Made by a program: the position numbers and the translations under genes. Positions 41,370 through 52,400 of a stretch of DNA of 64,000 nt are shown here, piece after piece (the first letter of the stretch is position 1; each line of letters opens with the position of its first letter). The notes beneath the pieces were generated by a model. It was not told the origin of the DNA. It searched no databases and saw nothing but the letters and a program-made list of their open reading frames with translations. The stretch is taken from positions 27,311,066 through 27,375,065 of the forward strand of contig NC_092467.1 in NCBI RefSeq assembly GCF_047495875.1, read 5' to 3'. Origin of the DNA: Pithys albifrons albifrons (taxonomy: Eukaryota > Chordata > Aves > Passeriformes > Thamnophilidae).

Positions 41370-41530
41370 TTGCTTCAATTAGATGTGTTTTGATCTGCAT
41401 TGATGCTTTAATTGGAGGCAAGCCTCCCCTTTCATCTAGAATTTATGACTTCAGGGAGACGATCTAGCCTTCAAATTATCCGTGTTTAAATAGCCACTAA
41501 TTAGTCATCATTTGCTATCCCAAAGCTACC
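41370..41530. promoter_or_regulatory. Candidate conserved non-coding element with inverted repeat
   Basis: It contains TTCAATTAGATG, GCTTTAATTGGAGGC, the inverted repeat GGAGGCAAGCCTCC (41414-41427), TTTATGACTTC and CCACTAATTAGTCATC. Two TAAT-core clusters flank the palindrome. No coding frame was seen. Judged by eye. Confidence 0.28.
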
Positions 41531-42293
41531 AACTTTTATCTTAAAAATATCCAGAACTAATCTCCACTGTGAAACAAGTATAAACTATAAAAGGCAACAA
41601 CCACTTTGATTTTACTAGCAAGTAAAGTTCTTTAAAACTATTAATCCAATAAAAAAGGCTAAGAACTGTTTTTAAACAGTTTGTTGTTATATACTTTACT
41701 GCAGTTGCAATAAACACTCTTCAGACCTCAGTTTTCTTTCCAGAATCAAAGACATTCAAACTACAATATACAGCTATATCTGGGTGGAAAATTCTGAAAT
41801 TGGAAATGGAAATGAACAATTACCAGCTCCAGTGTTTTTTCACTATTCTTCAAAATGCTGCTAAAGTACAACAGCTTATTGTCCTCACACACAAACTACA
41901 GCCTTGTTTGCACACACTGCTCATGTACAGCTCACCACCCTCTGCTCAAGTGCCACCATTTCCTCTCTTAATGCTCCTCTTCTTTATTATTGTTCTTATA
42001 TGAGCATTCTTATTTTTTCCACAGACTACACAGTAATGTGCACAGCACCTTTTGTAATAGACAAAGTACTTTTAGTCATTAGGATACCAGTTATTGATTT
42101 CTATTGATTCAAAGAAATCCCTTCAGCAGGAATACGACTGCACTTGCAGAATATTCTTCCATCTCCTATGAGGGCAGGAAGCCAACTCCCCCTGCAGACA
42201 ACCTGAAATTCAGGCAGTTTGCCCAATTCCAAGCACATCCTCCTTCCTGCAATGGCTGGTCGGGAGCAGCTCCTTTCCCAGGCTCAATTCCTG

Positions 42294-42308
42294 CGCACCC
42301 TCTAGTGG
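42294..42308 (-). promoter_or_regulatory. CTCF-like core motif
   Basis: The minus strand reads CCACTAGAGGGTGCG, matching the CTCF core CCASYAGRKGGCRSY at all positions but about one. It lies in the 8.2-kb FAF1 intron about 160 bp left of a CR1 copy and within a locally GC-richer stretch. Binding is inferred from the motif only. Confidence 0.45.
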
Positions 42309-42464
42309 CTGCTGAATAAAATTCCCATTTTCCTGGTAAAAAGCGCAGAAAAGGCTGCCTTTGAGAAAAAGGGCAGGAAAGAAAAGAACTCAAAGTAATT
42401 AAGTAATTGCGAATTACTTAATAAGAGCGCCTTCCTTAAAACATTATTTAATTTTCAAACCTTC

Positions 42465-43148
42465 ACAATATCCATTGACAACAGAAAGGGACCTGGAGGG
42501 GCTGGTCCACAGCAGCTGAACACAGGGCAGTGTGTGCCCAGGTGGCCAAGAAGGCCAGTGGCATCTTGCCCTGTATGAGAAATAGTGAGGCCAGCAGGAC
42601 CAGGACAGTGATTCTTCCCCAGTACCCAGCACTGGTGAGGCCACACATCAAATCCTGTGTCCAGTTCTGGACCCCCCATGACAGGAAAGACACTGAGGTG
42701 CTGAAACGTGTCCAGAGAAGGGCAGTGGAGCTGGAGAAGGGTGTGGAGCACAAGTCTGATGAGGAGTAGATGAGGGAGCTGAGAGTTTGGAGAAAAGGAG
42801 GCTCAGGGGGGATCTTAATGCTCTCTACAACTACCTGAAAGAAAGGTGTAGTGATGTGGGTGTCGTGTCTCTTCTGCCATGTCTCAGGTGAAAGCAGGAA
42901 AGGAAATGGCCTTAAGTTGCACCAGGGGAGGTTCAGATTAAGTATTAGAAATTCTTTTTTTCAGAATGGTTAGGCATTGGAGTAACTTGCCCAGGAACGC
43001 GGTGGAGTCTCCATGTCTGGAAATGTTCAAGAGCCATCTGGATGTGGCACTTGGGGATATGTTTCAGGGCTCATTATGGTGGTGCTGGGTTAAATGGTCA
43101 GACTAGATAATCTTGAAGGTCTCTTCCAACCTTGATGATTCTGTGACA
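42465..43148 (+). mobile_element. CR1 LINE, 5'-truncated copy with decayed ORF2 C-terminus
   Basis: About 680 bp of CR1 in + orientation, antisense to FAF1. It starts with the rule-like GGGACCTGGAGGGGCTGGTCC block and includes GTGTCCAGAGAAGGGCAGTG, CTCTACAACTACCTGAAAG, AAGTTGCACCAGGGGAGGTT and the 3' GGTCTCTTCCAACCTTGATG. It ends at the typical ATTCTGTGA unit (43138-43146). In frame, 42530-42766 encodes the end of the reverse-transcriptase ORF (segments like [17 protein letters not shown] and [20 protein letters not shown]). The frame then breaks at a TAG near 42767 and further stops follow. It is a dead copy, truncated at the 5' end as is usual for CR1. Confidence 0.93.
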
Positions 43149-43678
43149 CACGAACACTCAGTGTTTACTTCTTGAGTGTTCCAATCAGTAATAAGAGATA
43201 CCCTGCTCAGTTAAAGGAAATTAATTAGTTAGCCTATCTACATACATTTGAAAAGACCAAGAAGATAAGATAAAATAACATAACAAACATTCCAGAAAAA
43301 AATTCTGATCTGGGAATGATTTACACAGATTTGTAAGACTTGTAAGAGACATTAAACAAACCAACATAATGCAGCAACTTATGTAAGGCAAGCTCTTGTT
43401 TCCACAGGGACTAGACTTCTGTTAAATTAAAGTCATCCTATCTGGGAGGTGTAAAATTCTGTATGTTCCCAAGAGGTTCATGTACCACACCATGGTTTTA
43501 AAAACCCCAACAACCTTATTTTCCACAACAAGGTGCTGACATAGTTCCTCCCAACACTTACTTGAGCAGTGAAAACACTTTGTATTTACTGACTGCAGAT
43601 TCCTGAAAATACACATGGCTATATAAAAATCACAAAAAACCAAATCACACAAATAGAATTTATGGCCAAAAGACTTAC

Positions 43679-43767
43679 CCAGAATGACTTGAAGAAGGAG
43701 GAGGCAGATCAGGTGTTAGAACGTAAAGACTATTATTTTTTGGCAAGTGTAGACTTTTTAAAACAGT
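43679..43767 (-). CDS. FAF1: FAF1 internal exon, end of UBL1 (about residues 155-184)
   Basis: This 89-nt minus-strand exon encodes TVLKSLHLPKNNSLYVLTPD followed by LPPPSSSHSG, the last strand of the first ubiquitin-like domain and the Pro/Ser hinge after it. The acceptor is CTCTCCTCAG and the donor is GTAAGT (rc of 43673-43678). The exon starts in phase 0 and ends with two bases (GG) of a glycine codon completed by the exon at 35404-35509. From memory, human FAF1 reads PPPSSSSHAG here, so this copy has one fewer serine and an Ala-to-Ser change in the hinge. It lies only 352 bp from the preceding exon. UBL1 is the segment reported to contact Hsp70. Confidence 0.97.
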
Positions 43768-44119
43768 CTGAGGAGAGAAAAATCATTATAAATACAAAAC
43801 ATTCACCAATTCCGACATACTATTATCTTTCTTTTAATTGTTGATACCTATTTACAACATCACCAAATATTTTGTTTCAAGATAACTTACTTCAAATCAT
43901 CCTTTTTGTAGGTGGGCCACATTATACATAAAAACAACACAAACTGAAGTGATTTGTCTTGACTTTTTTTTTGTAATGTTTTAGATTAAGAGTTCTTTGT
44001 GCCACCCGAGACATCTGACACTGTTTGAAAGTCACAATTCTTGCATTGTAATCCCCACCCACAGATGCTCAGTTTGAAACTCTGAATTCAGTTAACTGAA
44101 AACACAATTGAAAACTTAC
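43768..44119 (-). other. FAF1: FAF1 short intron, 352 bp
   Basis: This is the shortest intron in the window, between the two exons that complete UBL1. The donor is GTAAGT and the acceptor CTCTCCTCAG. The length is not a multiple of three, so retention would shift the frame. No repeat or motif was recognised inside. Confidence 0.9.
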
Positions 44120-44211
44120 ACTATCATCTACATCTCCAGTCTTCCACCCTTTTAACAGCATTTTAGATGCAGGAATCTGAAGTTCATTTTCTAGAATATG
44201 TTTGATATCTC
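44120..44211 (-). CDS. FAF1: FAF1 internal exon, core of UBL1 (about residues 124-154)
   Basis: This 92-nt minus-strand exon encodes DIKHILENELQIPASKMLLK then GWKTGDVDDS, the helix and central strands of the first ubiquitin-like domain. The acceptor is TCTCTTTAG before GAGATATC, and the donor is GTAAGT (rc of 44114-44119). It enters needing two bases to finish the Gly codon started at the end of the 47298-47506 exon, and it leaves in phase 0 after AGT (Ser). The human sequence from memory is EIKQILENELQIPVSKMLLK then GWKTGDVEDS, so the match is near identical. Its close spacing to the 43679-43767 exon suggests the two are defined across a short intron. Confidence 0.97.
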
Positions 44212-47200
44212 CTAAAGAGAAAAACAAAGAAAATACATAAAATACACACATTTACTGCTTCATTTAAAACAGTACTGAGTTATAATTAAAAAATTAGACC
44301 AAGGAAAAATTTACGAAAATCATTTTTAGTCTAGTTACTCTTGTAGCACCCACTGCTAACAGTAAAGGGCAAATGAAGCTTAAATTAAAAGAAAAAATCA
44401 CAAAGCATGAATGATTGGAGAATCACATGAGAATCTGGTGATTTGGACATATATTTGGATAATTCTGCATATGTTAGACACACACATTTGCAGCTGCATG
44501 TTATCTGGAGCACCAGACTTTGCCAGCAACAAAGAGAGTGCATATTTTTTATATCAAATTCCATCACCAATAGTCTTGAACTAAAGGACTGAAACGTTAA
44601 CACAGACTGCCCTGACAGCTTTTTCAGTGTTTTGTACATTTCTAGGCTCTCCTCTCCCTGTAGTTCTATTACAGTCATCAGACAATTCAGGCTGGAAGGT
44701 ACCTCAGGAGTTCATCTGGCCCAAGCCCAACTCAAAGGTCTAATTAAACCAGTTTAGGCACAGATTTGTCCAGCTGACTCTTGAACACATCTAAGGATGG
44801 AAGCTGGACAACTTTTCTGGCCAACCTGTTCCAGTACTTCCCCACCCTCACAACAACAGAAATTCTTTTATCTAACAAAAATTTTTAATGGCACAAATTG
44901 TGCCTGTTGCCTCTCACTAACATGAGCCTCCAAGAGGAGTCTGGCTCCATCTCCTCTGTGTCCTCCAGCTGGAGATAGAAGTCAGGTTTGGACCTCTCAA
45001 GCTTCTCCCCAGGCTGAAAAAATCCACTTCTCTGTGCCTCTCCTATTAGCCTGTGCTCAAACCCCCTGACTGTACTTACTACAGATTAGCAATGTCTTTC
45101 TTGTACTGGGGACCTCAAAACCTCATGCAGTGCTCCAGATGCAGCTTTGCAAGTGCTGAAGAGAGGATAGTAATTATTTCCCTGGATCCACTGGCTACAC
45201 TCTTGCCAACAGACCCTGGGACATGGCTGCCCTTCCTCACTGCCAGGGTTCACTGCTAATGCATCCTAGATCCCTTTCATTATTCAGTGGCTTCCAAGTC
45301 CATCAGCCCATAGCCAGGAATCAGATGGGGACACATGGAGTTATCTCACCCCAGATGCAGGACTTCAACCCTTGTTTTCTTGGAACTTCACAAGGCTCCT
45401 GTCAGCCCATTTCTCCAGGCTGTCCAGGACCCTCTAAATAGAAGCCTTGCCCTCCAGAATATCAGTCACTTTCTCTGATCAGATTAAGATTGATCCGTTT
45501 TTTTACTGAGTCCATAGCAATATGAATAGAAGAATACAGCAGCAGAGTACCTCAAAGGCCTTACTGAAGCCACAGTGACATCCACTGTTGTCCCCTTGTT
45601 CACAGAGCCAGTCATCAAATCACAAAAGGAAAATAATGCTGACTGATTAGGCACAATCTGCCTTCAGCAAATCCATGCTGGCTGTTTCAAATCACCTTCT
45701 TTTCTCTCCCATGCTCAAAAAGTGCTTCCAGAAAGATCTTCTCCATAATTTTCCCACAGGCCAAGTTCAGCAATCACAGCAGGTTCACATTTCCTTCCTT
45801 TTCATGCTGATGCACTTACAGAAACCCTTCTAATCCCTCAGTGGTTTCAGCTTCACCTCAGCTTCCTAACTGCAAACCTGCCCACTCAGGCAACACCTCT
45901 GTTATCCCTGTTACTCCTGGGTAGCCCATCACTACTTTCCACCTTTGGTGTATTTTCTTTTTGCATTTAGCTCAGCTGGAAATTCTTTGTTCTTCTGTGC
46001 TGGCCTTCTGCCATGTCTGTTCCTTCTGGGATGTTGGAAGGAACTGTTCCTGTGCTTTGAAGAGGCTTGAAGATCAACCAGCTTCCCTAGGCCCCTTTGC
46101 CCTCCACAGATCCTGCCAAGCAGATCCCCAAAAAAGCAAAAAATATTCTTTCCTCAAGTCCACAGTTGAAATTCCACTATTTGTCCTGCTCATCTTTCTC
46201 AGGACTTCGAACTAAAAGGTTTGAAACACAAGGCTGCCCTCAATCTTTATATCCCAAGATACAGAGCAAAGTTCTACAAGAGCTGCCTTCTGCCCTTCAG
46301 CTTTCAGGTAAAAGTCATTAAGAATTTAATAAGAAAAGAAAAAAGCATAATAGTACGGCTGCAAAATCCTGATTTGATCAGATTTTTATGTTTATTTTCC
46401 ACAGATGCAACAGTGCAATGGAAAAAAATGGAACACTCATCAAGAATGCAAACCAATCATCACTAGGTGGCACCAGCCAACACCAAATCGATTGCCAGAA
46501 AGACAAACAAGGATCAAAAGCTTCAGTTTCAAAATTTCACCCCAGACAAAAGGCTGCAGCATGGAAAATTGTTTTGATCAACTATTTCTTCATGTAGTTG
46601 CTTATATGGATCTGTATAAGCTCTTCACGAAAAGCAAAAAAAAAACAAACCCAAAACTCTTTCCTTAGCAAAAGTAAATTAACTCACAGTTTGGGGAATG
46701 TCAAAAGTAACACTAACAGTGGCATACTTCTAACATACTGTTACAAAATGCAACAGTTTTAGGATAAAGGCAATAGAACTGATAAAAGAAACCATAATTT
46801 GATCAAAAGAGTCAAATAAAAATTGAGCAAAGAAGAATGCAATGATGTTCTTCACACCAGGAAGAATTCCTCTAACCTTGTCATTTATCCTATGCAGAAA
46901 GAGATGCCATACAGATTTGAAGAGGAAATGCCAAGACCATCTGCTTATTAATAGATTGCACCTATACTAATCCTGCCCCAAATTACATTTTCATGCCTCA
47001 ACTTAATCAATCTCCATTTGGTTTCTGAAGCAAGTTCATAAGAAAACTACATTTCAAAATAAATATTTGATAGATCACTAACCTTTACAATGGATTAGTG
47101 AAATTTTGCTTTTTTAAAGCTGCAAAGAGATTTGAAAATGGTTAGTAGCAGTGGTGGCTGCATTTTGGGGGGTATTTTTTTCTTTCTGAGGGGTTCTCTT

Positions 47201-47297
47201 TTGCTTTGCTTTAGATTTGGATTTTTAGGGTTGAATCTTTTTAGTTTGTTTTTGTTTTTTACAACAGCAGTTTTCATGTCATTTTTACAATCCTTAC
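44212..47297 (-). other. FAF1: FAF1 intron, 3.1 kb
   Basis: The donor is GTAAGG (rc of 47292-47297) and the acceptor TCTCTTTAG. About half of it is an antisense-strand CR1 copy (about 44677-46260). The flanks are AT-rich, with a T-rich and purine-skewed stretch at 47160-47270 beside the donor. Confidence 0.85.
44677..46260 (-). mobile_element. CR1 LINE, long diverged copy (about 1.6 kb)
   Basis: On the + strand this is the reverse complement of CR1. It starts at the 3' end near ATTCAGGCTGGAAGGTACCT and passes through CCAACCTGTTCCAGTACTTCC. It continues through the GAACCTCATGCAGTGCTCCAG-like and CATGGCTGCCCTTCCTCACTG-like segments and the GGCCTTACTGAAGCC and AATCCATGCTGGCTG blocks. The TTGAAGATCAACCAGCTTCC and GATCCTGCCAAGCAGATCCC segments belong to the ORF2 region. 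Many indels and stops show it is old and inactive. It fills half of a 3.1-kb FAF1 intron, on the same strand as the gene. The 5' boundary (right side) is approximate. Confidence 0.88.
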
Positions 47298-47506
47298 CAA
47301 CTGAGGAGCTGTCTTCAAGTACTACATCCACATTTCTGTCTCTGTACTCAACCCTGAAGTCGAGCATTCGAGGTTGCCTTTCCACTATTTGTCTAGATGG
47401 CACTACATGGCGAAATGCTGAGGATGAGGAAGGAGTTGAAGAAGCTGCTGTAGAATGACTTGTGGGGCCATAGGCTGGTCCATGTAAAGTCTCTCCACCA
47501 AACTCA
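47298..47506 (-). CDS. FAF1: FAF1 internal exon, Ser-rich linker and start of UBL1 (about residues 54-124)
   Basis: This is the longest exon here, 209 nt on the minus strand. It begins with the T of a split AGT serine codon, then EFGGETLHGP, and passes through a Ser/Thr/Ala-rich linker (TAASSTPSSSSAFR). It then reads VPSRQIVERQPRMLDFRVEY and DRNVDVVLEDSSSV, the first strands of UBL1. The acceptor is TCTTTCAG and the donor is GTAAGG (rc of 47292-47297). The SRQIVERQPRMLDFRVEYRD block is diagnostic for FAF1 and identical to human as remembered, while the upstream linker is clearly divergent, as expected for a disordered segment between UBA and UBL1. The reading frame stays open past the donor for about 60 codons, but those codons are Lys/Asn-rich intron sequence. 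Confidence 0.98.
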
Positions 47507-49366
47507 CTGAAAGACATGCAGGTAAAGAGGATTTAAACAGAACAGCTAGATAAATTCAAATAAAAATTGGCAAAGTGAAATGACAGTATTACTCACTTTG
47601 TATGGTCCACAGCACATACCTGTGGAATAACTACGGTCATATCTGAATATACTGTTTATTAATAATTAGAACATAACTTTCAGATCAGCAATATTAACAT
47701 TTCAGGCCTCAGAAGTGCTATAGAAGACCAGCATAAAAGGCAAACAAGCAACAAGTTTTCAGTCTAAAATTCATTCTGTACTTAATACCAGAATTATCTT
47801 AAGAATTATTACCACACAAAAACTGCACCATAGCAATGACCAGCTCTCCATATCATTGGGCCAACATTTGATGGAAATGAGAATAAGAAATAAAGCTTAA
47901 AATTCTGCACATAGATTGGTATTTTGCAACACCAAATCAGTGAAAAACAAGTCAGATATAAAAACAGATATATACTTGAGGTAAATAAGATAATGAGGTA
48001 TATAATGCAAAAAATATCTAGAAATACAACAGTAAAGCAATGAATATCCCAATTCTGGGATTATAAAACAAACAACTGAATTATAAAACAAAATATATTT
48101 TTGTCACTTCAATAAATTAATTTACTTCAAGTCCAGTTATTAGTCCTATTTGATTCCACCACAAAAGGCATCCTACATATCTGACTGGCAACCTCTAATG
48201 AAACATAAAAAGCCTCACGCCAGTAAAATAAGCCTCATATGAAAACCACCGGAAATGAGACTTCTAAGTCTTCCAAGCCTCCCTTTAAACCACGTCCATT
48301 GGAAAGAAAAAAACTCAAACATTTGAAACACATTTGACTACCTAATAATTTCTAAAAATGTATAAATTACTGTGGAAGAGAGCTGTAAGTGGACACTGGA
48401 TCAGCCTTTTATCCAAATCAGGCAGAACTACTATAACTACTCTCCAGCTTCTTTCAGCCAATCAAACATTCCAGTATTTCAGATATAAATGCTCTGAGGT
48501 CAGGACTTACTAAAAGTGCTCAACACAATCAAGACTTCATCTCAATTTGATTAAGTAGACCTTACAGTAAATATATATTTAGTAACTTTACTGAGCAAAT
48601 AAAAGTTTTATCCTCAATCAAAAACTGACTCTTTGAATGATAACTTTAGTAAAAGGTATTGACATAGATGTCAAATCACCACTTTACCTACATTATGTAC
48701 CTTTTGCCATCATTAATTTTTGTTTAAATAGTACATTAAGCATTTCTCTGAACAAAATCTTAAACACTATTTTACTGTCTCAGGTAGCTCAATGCCTGTT
48801 CTGTTGTTTTCAATTGTCTCATCAAGCTTCAGTGACTTCAAGATATCCAAGCATGAGTATGCAGGCCTAAATTTAATTCAGAAGCTGAAAAAAATCAGTA
48901 AAACTGCTTTTAGAAGGGAACAACTTTATCTATCACAGTTTCTTCTGCCTGTAATTCAATTTAAGAAAAATTTTAAAAACTCCTGTGAAAGTACAAACAT
49001 TTTTGGCCAGGGACAGGGAAGTATGGAATATGGATGGCTTTAAAAATGTGTAAGGCAAAAGAAAATACTTAGCCAGAAGCATGCCAAGCCCCAGACTCAG
49101 CAGAGACAACCTTGCAAAGGGTGACCCAACAACCAATCAATTCAAAATAAAAATTAGCTAGTCTGAATAGATGTTTGAGCTGGTCCTCCACCAGTATGGG
49201 AAAAACTGAATGTTAAATCAGCTTTGCCAGGAATAGAATTTGTGGCTCCAGAAACAGCTTTAAAAAGAGAATTACATCATCTTCTTGGGATTCAGGAAAC
49301 AAAAAATGTAACTGTTACCCAGCATCGTTCTCTGTTGTGTACAACTCCAGTCCTGTGTGCACTTAC
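47507..49366 (-). other. FAF1: FAF1 intron, 1.9 kb
   Basis: The donor is GTAAGT (rc of 49361-49366) and the acceptor TCTTTCAG. The content is AT-rich with no recognised repeat or coding block. Confidence 0.85.
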
Positions 49367-49413
49367 CTTTGTAGAATGCCATTTTCTTGTGGTATAACAC
49401 CATTTATAGCTGC
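49367..49413 (-). CDS. FAF1: FAF1 internal exon, end of UBA domain (about residues 39-54)
   Basis: This 47-nt microexon-sized block on the minus strand encodes AAINGVIPQENGILQ plus two bases of the following Ser codon. It matches the last helix of the FAF1 UBA domain, which binds polyubiquitin. The acceptor is CTTTCTCTTTTCAG and the donor is GTAAGT (rc of 49361-49366). Phase 0 at its start means the previous exon should end after the Val of ...NNWDLV in the human protein. It is too short to stand out as an open frame and was placed by splice sites and the exact protein match. No candidate for the preceding exon or for the start codon was found between 49414 and 64000. Confidence 0.95.
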
Positions 49414-52400
49414 CTGAAAAGAGAAAGTAGATTTTGTGTCAAGAACACAGAACAACAAAAATACACCAGGACTTAGGTAATGTGTTTTAAAGAGTGATCA
49501 ACTTGCTTCAAAGTATGCCCTAAAATGCTCTCCATGCAATGAATATTCTTGGTAAACAATAATAGTCATTACAGTATCTGAATAAAATAAATTCCACACC
49601 TAAGTGAAAGCAAACAGGAACTGACCCTCAGACTCCTGTATGTGTGTGATGTGTTTCCCAGGTGGAATCCATGGGAATAAACTGCCTGGCCCACGCTCAG
49701 CCAGTCCAACACTAATTCTATTTGTCTCTGTGATGATCTTTATAGTCACTGTAGAGTTCACAAGTATGTATTTGTTAGGCTTAACAGTGAGATTAGACAG
49801 AGCTTGTGGCATCCCACTGATCCCCATTTTCTCCTGTACCAGCAGCAATTCATGCACTTCTACTATTCCAGCTTCTCATATCCATCCTCCTATGTCAGAC
49901 ATACCTGTCCTGGTGGCCAGAATGCCTGGGGAATGAGTGTCCAGTTCCCAGTGAAGGAGAGAACCCCAATGTTTAGAAGCTTTCAGATTCCCTGGTACTC
50001 CAGAACAAACTCATGTACTGCAACTGAACTATTAACAGTCACCAGTCATCATCTATCAGTGTAATTTTTACAAACTGACAATAAAAAATGTAGTTTAAGT
50101 AGATGCTTAATAAACACAAAACTACAAGTAATCAAGATTTAAATGCTATGGTTTCTTTTTCTCCAAATACATAAACGTGGTTTTTTTTTTTACTATTTCC
50201 ATTAAGGCTACATAAACTCAAAGAGCTTTATTGCTGAACTCAGCTAAGTTACTATGATATTGCAATAAGATTTGCCATGCATTTAGAAACAAATATTGCA
50301 TAATTAATAATAAAAAAGCAGAGAAGGAAAAGGTCAGAGGTATCTACAAGCTCCAGCAACAAGCCATGAGGCTGTATCAAATTACAGGGAAAACAAAGTT
50401 CCCCACCAGATCAGTTTTTAAATCAGTTTATCCACTGTGCATGGCAATAATCAGTGGTTTCTTTTTAACAACGTGTCTCATTTATCATCATTGTGGTTTT
50501 TGCAGTCATACACAGCTCTTGATCATGTTCATTTAATAAACCTCCAGGAAAGAGTAGGAGGTTTTGGTTTATTTGGGTTTTTCTGGATTGGCTTCCTCCT
50601 CCCATACTCTTCAGCAACACACATTTAATTCCTGTCAACCAACAGACAATGTTGGTTGAAAGACAAAATTATGCTCTATTTTGCATCTGTAAGAAACAGA
50701 GAGCAAATAAAAGTTTTGTACCACAAAACCTACACTGATAATGACCTGCTGGCACAAGAGAATTCTCTTTACTCAGGGAAAAGAAGCTGCTTCAGCTACA
50801 AAGAAATACAGCAGTGTGGCATTTCCACACTTCTGTCAAAGCTCTTGTCTCAGAGGATTAAATCAACTCAAACTTCTTCTGAGCCTACTTAGATGGGTTA
50901 AATACAAGAGAGGATCCAAGCTATTTTCTTTAAAACTGACAAACTCACTTGCTCACATCCCCAGTTTTGTAAACTTGATGACATTTAAGGGGCACAGCAG
51001 TAAGAAGAATCAGCAGCAGTATTATGTACTTTTTTGATGGGAAGACCTCTATTAACCACACTGTAAAAATAAAGAGTCTGGACACTGTTTGTTAAGCAAG
51101 ATGGAAGACTAAAATGATGTACACAGCAAATGGTAGCAGTGCCCATGTACATACTGCATAAACATTAAATATCCATGCTCTTACAAGACAGCTATAAGTA
51201 GACCCTGTAAAGAAAAAAAGAAAAAGGAACAACCATCTGCTTTAGAATTTCGTTGGGAGAAGGTTGTGACTATAAAAACAAAATTGAAACAAGAACACAT
51301 TACTAAGGCAGGATATGTTCTAGTCTGTTCTTCCCCAGTGTCAGCCTCCTTTGAAAGAGGATCACAGCTCTATGGTTATGCAAACTTTCAAAGATATTAC
51401 ATCTTTTTTGTCTTTTCAAACAGGGATCTTTGATCCGCAGAAACAGCCTATGGGACTAATGTATAGCAATTAAAAATTATTACACCTGAAACAAGTTTAA
51501 TAAACAGCACATTAAATCCATTTGGGTTATTAAACAGAAAGATACAATGTCTGAATCTTCAGTTCCAAATAACCAGTTGCTGAGAGTAGACGTGGGGTCC
51601 CTGCTGGGTATGAGGCACCACAGGTTCCACAGGTATTTGCCTGTTCTAATGCTCTCACTATTTAACAGGTGAAGTTCACCTTAAATGGAAAATTACAGGG
51701 GTTCAGAAGATTTTTCCCGAAGTCAAGAACCTCAGGTGTGTCTCTGTACTGTCCACATGCAAATTCTACCATAACACTGTTCAAACTTGAAACAGGGTAA
51801 TTTCTGTTTCGATGACACAACTACCAGGCCCACAATTTATTTTAGGAGACTAAGACAAATTTAGCTATTCTTGATTCAGACATTTTGTTTAGGGATATCA
51901 ATCACATATCCAGGAACTGGAACAGCTTATTTAAGAATTCATTAACGCTGCATAAACTGATCTAATTGGACCTGCTTTGGACCACACCAACATCCAGAAA
52001 TTTCCCAGCTCACACATTCTGTGACTCCATCACTCAACAGTACAGGATATCTTGATAAACATTCCTGTGAATCCTTTTTTTTTTTTAATGAACAGGAAGG
52101 CAGGAATGTGATATAACACTGGACTGACAAATGCCCATTATAAAGGTTCAAAATAAGAATATTTGGGGGGAGGGGGGAGTGTTTCAGCAGCACATTTCCA
52201 AATTACAGTATCAAAATATATTAAATCCAACTTTTTTGTCTCCTGCAAATGTCAGGAACAATAAAGCAATAGGGTTAATGAAAGGTTATAGAATTCATTA
52301 ACTATTTGGGCAACTCAAAACTCTGTAGTATTCTATAAACAGATTGAAATTATTTAAAGAACACTGTGAAATTTAAAACTTTTCCTCAAGAGAATGTTAA

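Larger units (their letters stand above)
35510..43678 (-). other. FAF1: FAF1 intron, 8.2 kb
   Basis: The donor is GTAAGT (rc of 43673-43678) and the acceptor TTTCAG (rc of 35510-35515). It contains a truncated sense-oriented (+ strand) CR1 at about 42465-43148, a CTCF-like motif at 42294-42308 and a candidate conserved stretch at 41370-41530. The remainder is AT-rich with nothing recognised. Confidence 0.85.

Noticed and set aside
47095..47297. Continuation of the FAF1 47298-47506 reading frame past its donor as a Lys/Asn-rich tail
   Set aside because: A GTAAGG donor at 47292-47297 ends the exon exactly where the FAF1 protein match stops, and the following residues resemble translated intron.
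49620..50060. GC-balanced stretch with overlapping open frames on both strands near the FAF1 UBA exon
   Set aside because: No protein match. It looks like an eroded repeat or ordinary intron, but the family could not be named.
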